A stretch of DNA of 5,811 nucleotides from Spirochaetaceae bacterium (lineage in GTDB: Bacteria; Spirochaetota; Spirochaetia; Treponematales; Breznakiellaceae), in NCBI GenBank assembly GCA_031275595.1, contig JAISOO010000073.1:1-5811 (forward strand), read 5' to 3'. A program made the position numbers and the translations under genes. The notes beneath the pieces are model-generated. The model did not search any database. It saw nothing but the letters and a program-made list of their open reading frames with translations, and was not told the DNA's origin. The first letter of the stretch is position 1. The number at the start of each line of letters is the position of its first letter. This document shows positions 5,737-5,811 of the stretch, in pieces.

Positions 5737-5811
5737 AAAAGCGGTCTAAAGCCCGCTTTTTCCCCCTAAATCTAAGGTTGCTTTCCCAAAAACTGAAGTT
5801 TTGGGAAAGCC
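5694..5811 (-). repeat. Three-hairpin dispersed element, copy B (inverted)
   Basis: Reverse-oriented partner of the element at 3974-4090, 118 bp and about 90% identical. On the + strand the order is hairpin 3 (5694-5732, 17-pair stem with one G-T pair), hairpin 2 (5736-5761) and hairpin 1 (5780-5810). Hairpin 2 changes an A-T pair of copy A to G-C, and hairpin 3 changes a C-G pair to A-T, both as double substitutions that keep pairing. Positions 5774-5811 match the other copy exactly. The element ends at the last base of the window, so its outer boundary cannot be confirmed. Confidence 0.88.
5736..5761. terminator. Likely terminator in element copy B
   Basis: AAAAAGCGG (5736-5744) pairs with CCGCTTTTT (5753-5761) around an 8-nt loop. 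The four-pair GC core flanked by five As and five Ts looks like a bidirectional intrinsic terminator. It would end the transcript from the promoter at 5493-5521 just after the small ORF stop. Confidence 0.6.

Overview
The window carries three clear protein genes: a ClpC-type AAA+ unfoldase (clpC, + strand), a RadC/JAB-domain protein (radC, + strand) and a membrane-anchored HtrA/DegP-type serine protease (- strand). The gene families, the ClpC N-terminus (KGLTQR) and the HtrA layout (short N-terminal anchor, trypsin domain, one PDZ) fit a treponeme-like spirochaete, perhaps of the GC-richer termite-gut group. That assignment is inferred from general resemblance, not from a database search. Coding regions favour G/C-ending codons and long G runs, while the intergenic DNA is more AT-rich.

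Layout. Positions 1-466 hold no convincing gene. They contain two small hairpins, a strong rho-independent terminator (193-237) for a gene outside the window, a sigma70-like promoter (356-384), and the clpC leader with a hairpin and an overlapping 34-codon upstream ORF. clpC follows (467 or 470 to 3067), then a 154-bp gap and radC (3222-3968). radC converges on the htrA-like gene (4096-5352, minus), which has its own promoter at 5371-5399. A divergent, near-consensus sigma70 promoter (5493-5521) fires to the right into a structured, gene-poor leader. That leader ends in a well-placed Shine-Dalgarno and a 19-residue ORF (5677-5736).

The main unexpected structure is an inverted pair of a ~118-bp dispersed element. 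Copy A (3974-4090, + orientation) fills almost the whole radC/htrA convergent gap. Copy B (5694-5811, reversed) lies on the other side of htrA and overlaps the small ORF. They are about 90% identical by hand alignment. Each consists of three consecutive hairpins, and two base pairs change in a compensatory way between copies. The two outer hairpins share a TTTCCCAAAAC core in opposite orientation, an architecture like REPINs or palindromic MITEs. The middle hairpin has A/T runs on both sides and looks like a bidirectional terminator.

Functionally, clpC and the htrA-like gene are both protein-quality-control genes: cytoplasmic unfolding and degradation, and envelope or periplasmic proteolysis respectively. 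radC between them has no obvious functional tie. No complete new multi-gene system is visible. The novelty lies in the hairpin element and in the promoter-leader-ORF unit at the right end.
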